From Bacteroidia bacterium (GTDB lineage: Bacteria; Bacteroidota; Bacteroidia; Chitinophagales; Saprospiraceae): a stretch of DNA of 6,131 bases. Both the position numbers and the translations under genes were made by a program. This document shows, piece after piece, positions 5,760-6,131 of this stretch. The notes under the pieces were generated by a model. It searched no databases. It was not told where the DNA came from and worked only from the letters and a program-made list of their open reading frames with translations. The stretch lies in NCBI GenBank assembly GCA_030432855.1, contig JAUILM010000374.1, forward strand, positions 1 to 6,131, given 5' to 3'. Position 1 is the stretch's first letter; each line of letters begins with the position of its first letter.

Positions 5760-6131
5760 TTAGTTTACAGGTAAACGACATTTGAGATTGAATACATCCC
5801 ATCCAATATCTTCAGGTCCTTGAATAAATTCCTCAATCGATGGATGGTCAGCAGGAAGAGTCTGGCTGGATGGCAGCCAAACCCGGTATAAATATTCCCA
5901 GGCTTCCGCTACACGGTGTATGTCCCCTTGAACGTGTATAGTTGCATACTTTCCACCGGCCAACATCCCCTGCTCAATGAATCCTTCAGTCTTCAAAGCA
6001 CCTGTGCTTCGGATGGCAAAATCATAACGATACTTATCAGGGGGTGTGAAAGATGGATGATCAATGGACATACCAAACCTACGCATGGGCCCTTTGTACG
6101 GTAATTCATTTCTATCTGCCCAACGTATAAG
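5760..6131 (-). CDS. GyrI-like / AraC effector-binding domain protein, 5' truncated
   Basis: The last 123 residues of a gene whose start lies off the right edge: the frame is open to base 6131 and the residues before the internal ATG at 6086 (LIRWADRNELPYKGP) fit the family, so that ATG is not the start. Numbering from the edge, the domain shows SIDHPSFTPPDKYRYD (22-37), GGKYATIHVQGD (59-70), YLYRVWLP (80-87), EEFIQGP (100-106) and a final beta strand FNLKCRLPV. This is the small-molecule-binding GyrI-like fold found as a stand-alone protein of about 150-160 residues or as the C-terminal ligand-sensing half of AraC-family regulators of about 290 residues. The stretch preceding the domain resembles the AraC-fused form, but no DNA-binding domain is in view, so I cannot decide. 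The small lipoprotein gene follows after 6 nt and may be a regulatory target. Confidence 0.85.
   Translation of the reverse strand, partial: LIRWADRNELPYKGPMRRFGMSIDHPSFTPPDKYRYDFAIRSTGALKTEGFIEQGMLAGGKYATIHVQGDIHRVAEAWEYLYRVWLPSSQTLPADHPSIEEFIQGPEDIGWDVFNLKCRLPVN

Noticed and set aside
6074..6081. TAGGTTTG on the minus strand, a -7-like element
   Set aside because: It lies inside the GyrI-like coding region, far from the lipoprotein start, with no supporting -33 element.
6084..6086. ATG as the start of the GyrI-like gene
   Set aside because: The frame continues without a stop to base 6131, and the added residues fit the domain boundary, so the gene is truncated by the window edge.

Overview
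The window looks like ordinary chromosomal DNA from a member of the Bacteroidota, most likely the Cytophagales or a neighbouring group. The evidence is the type of genes present (a BatA-type vWA membrane protein, a DUF4199 protein, a Bacteroidota-style dihydroorotase homologue), the general lack of Shine-Dalgarno sequences before starts, and one perfect match to the Bacteroidota -7 promoter element (TAnnTTTG). The lineage call is from recognised protein families, not from a search.

Plus strand, 1-5319: five genes in one direction. They are the 3' part of a BatA/vWA membrane protein (start lies off the left edge), a dihydroorotase-family protein that has lost most metal and catalytic residues, a four-helix DUF4199 membrane protein, a DPM1/GtrB-like family 2 glycosyltransferase with two C-terminal membrane helices, and a phosphoheptose isomerase (GmhA). 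The gap between the vWA gene and the dihydroorotase homologue is 16 nt. The last three genes are packed with gaps of 0 and 11 nt. The only real intergenic space on this strand is 3073-3211. It carries a -7-like promoter element and two short hairpins, so DUF4199-GT2-gmhA probably forms its own transcription unit. The common theme is the cell envelope: a glycosyltransferase expected to act on a polyprenyl-phosphate carrier, and the first step of heptose precursor synthesis.

Minus strand, 6131-5316: two genes 6 nt apart, an AraC-effector-binding/GyrI-like domain protein (N-terminus off the right edge) followed by a small DUF6265-like lipoprotein. This pair converges on gmhA, and the two stop codons physically overlap (4 nt shared), leaving no room for a conventional terminator between the operons.

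I found no RNA gene, mobile element, CRISPR array or attachment site, and no convincing evidence of a new biological system. The points most worth a second look are the degenerate dihydroorotase, the tail-to-tail stop overlap, and the structured leader before the DUF4199 gene.
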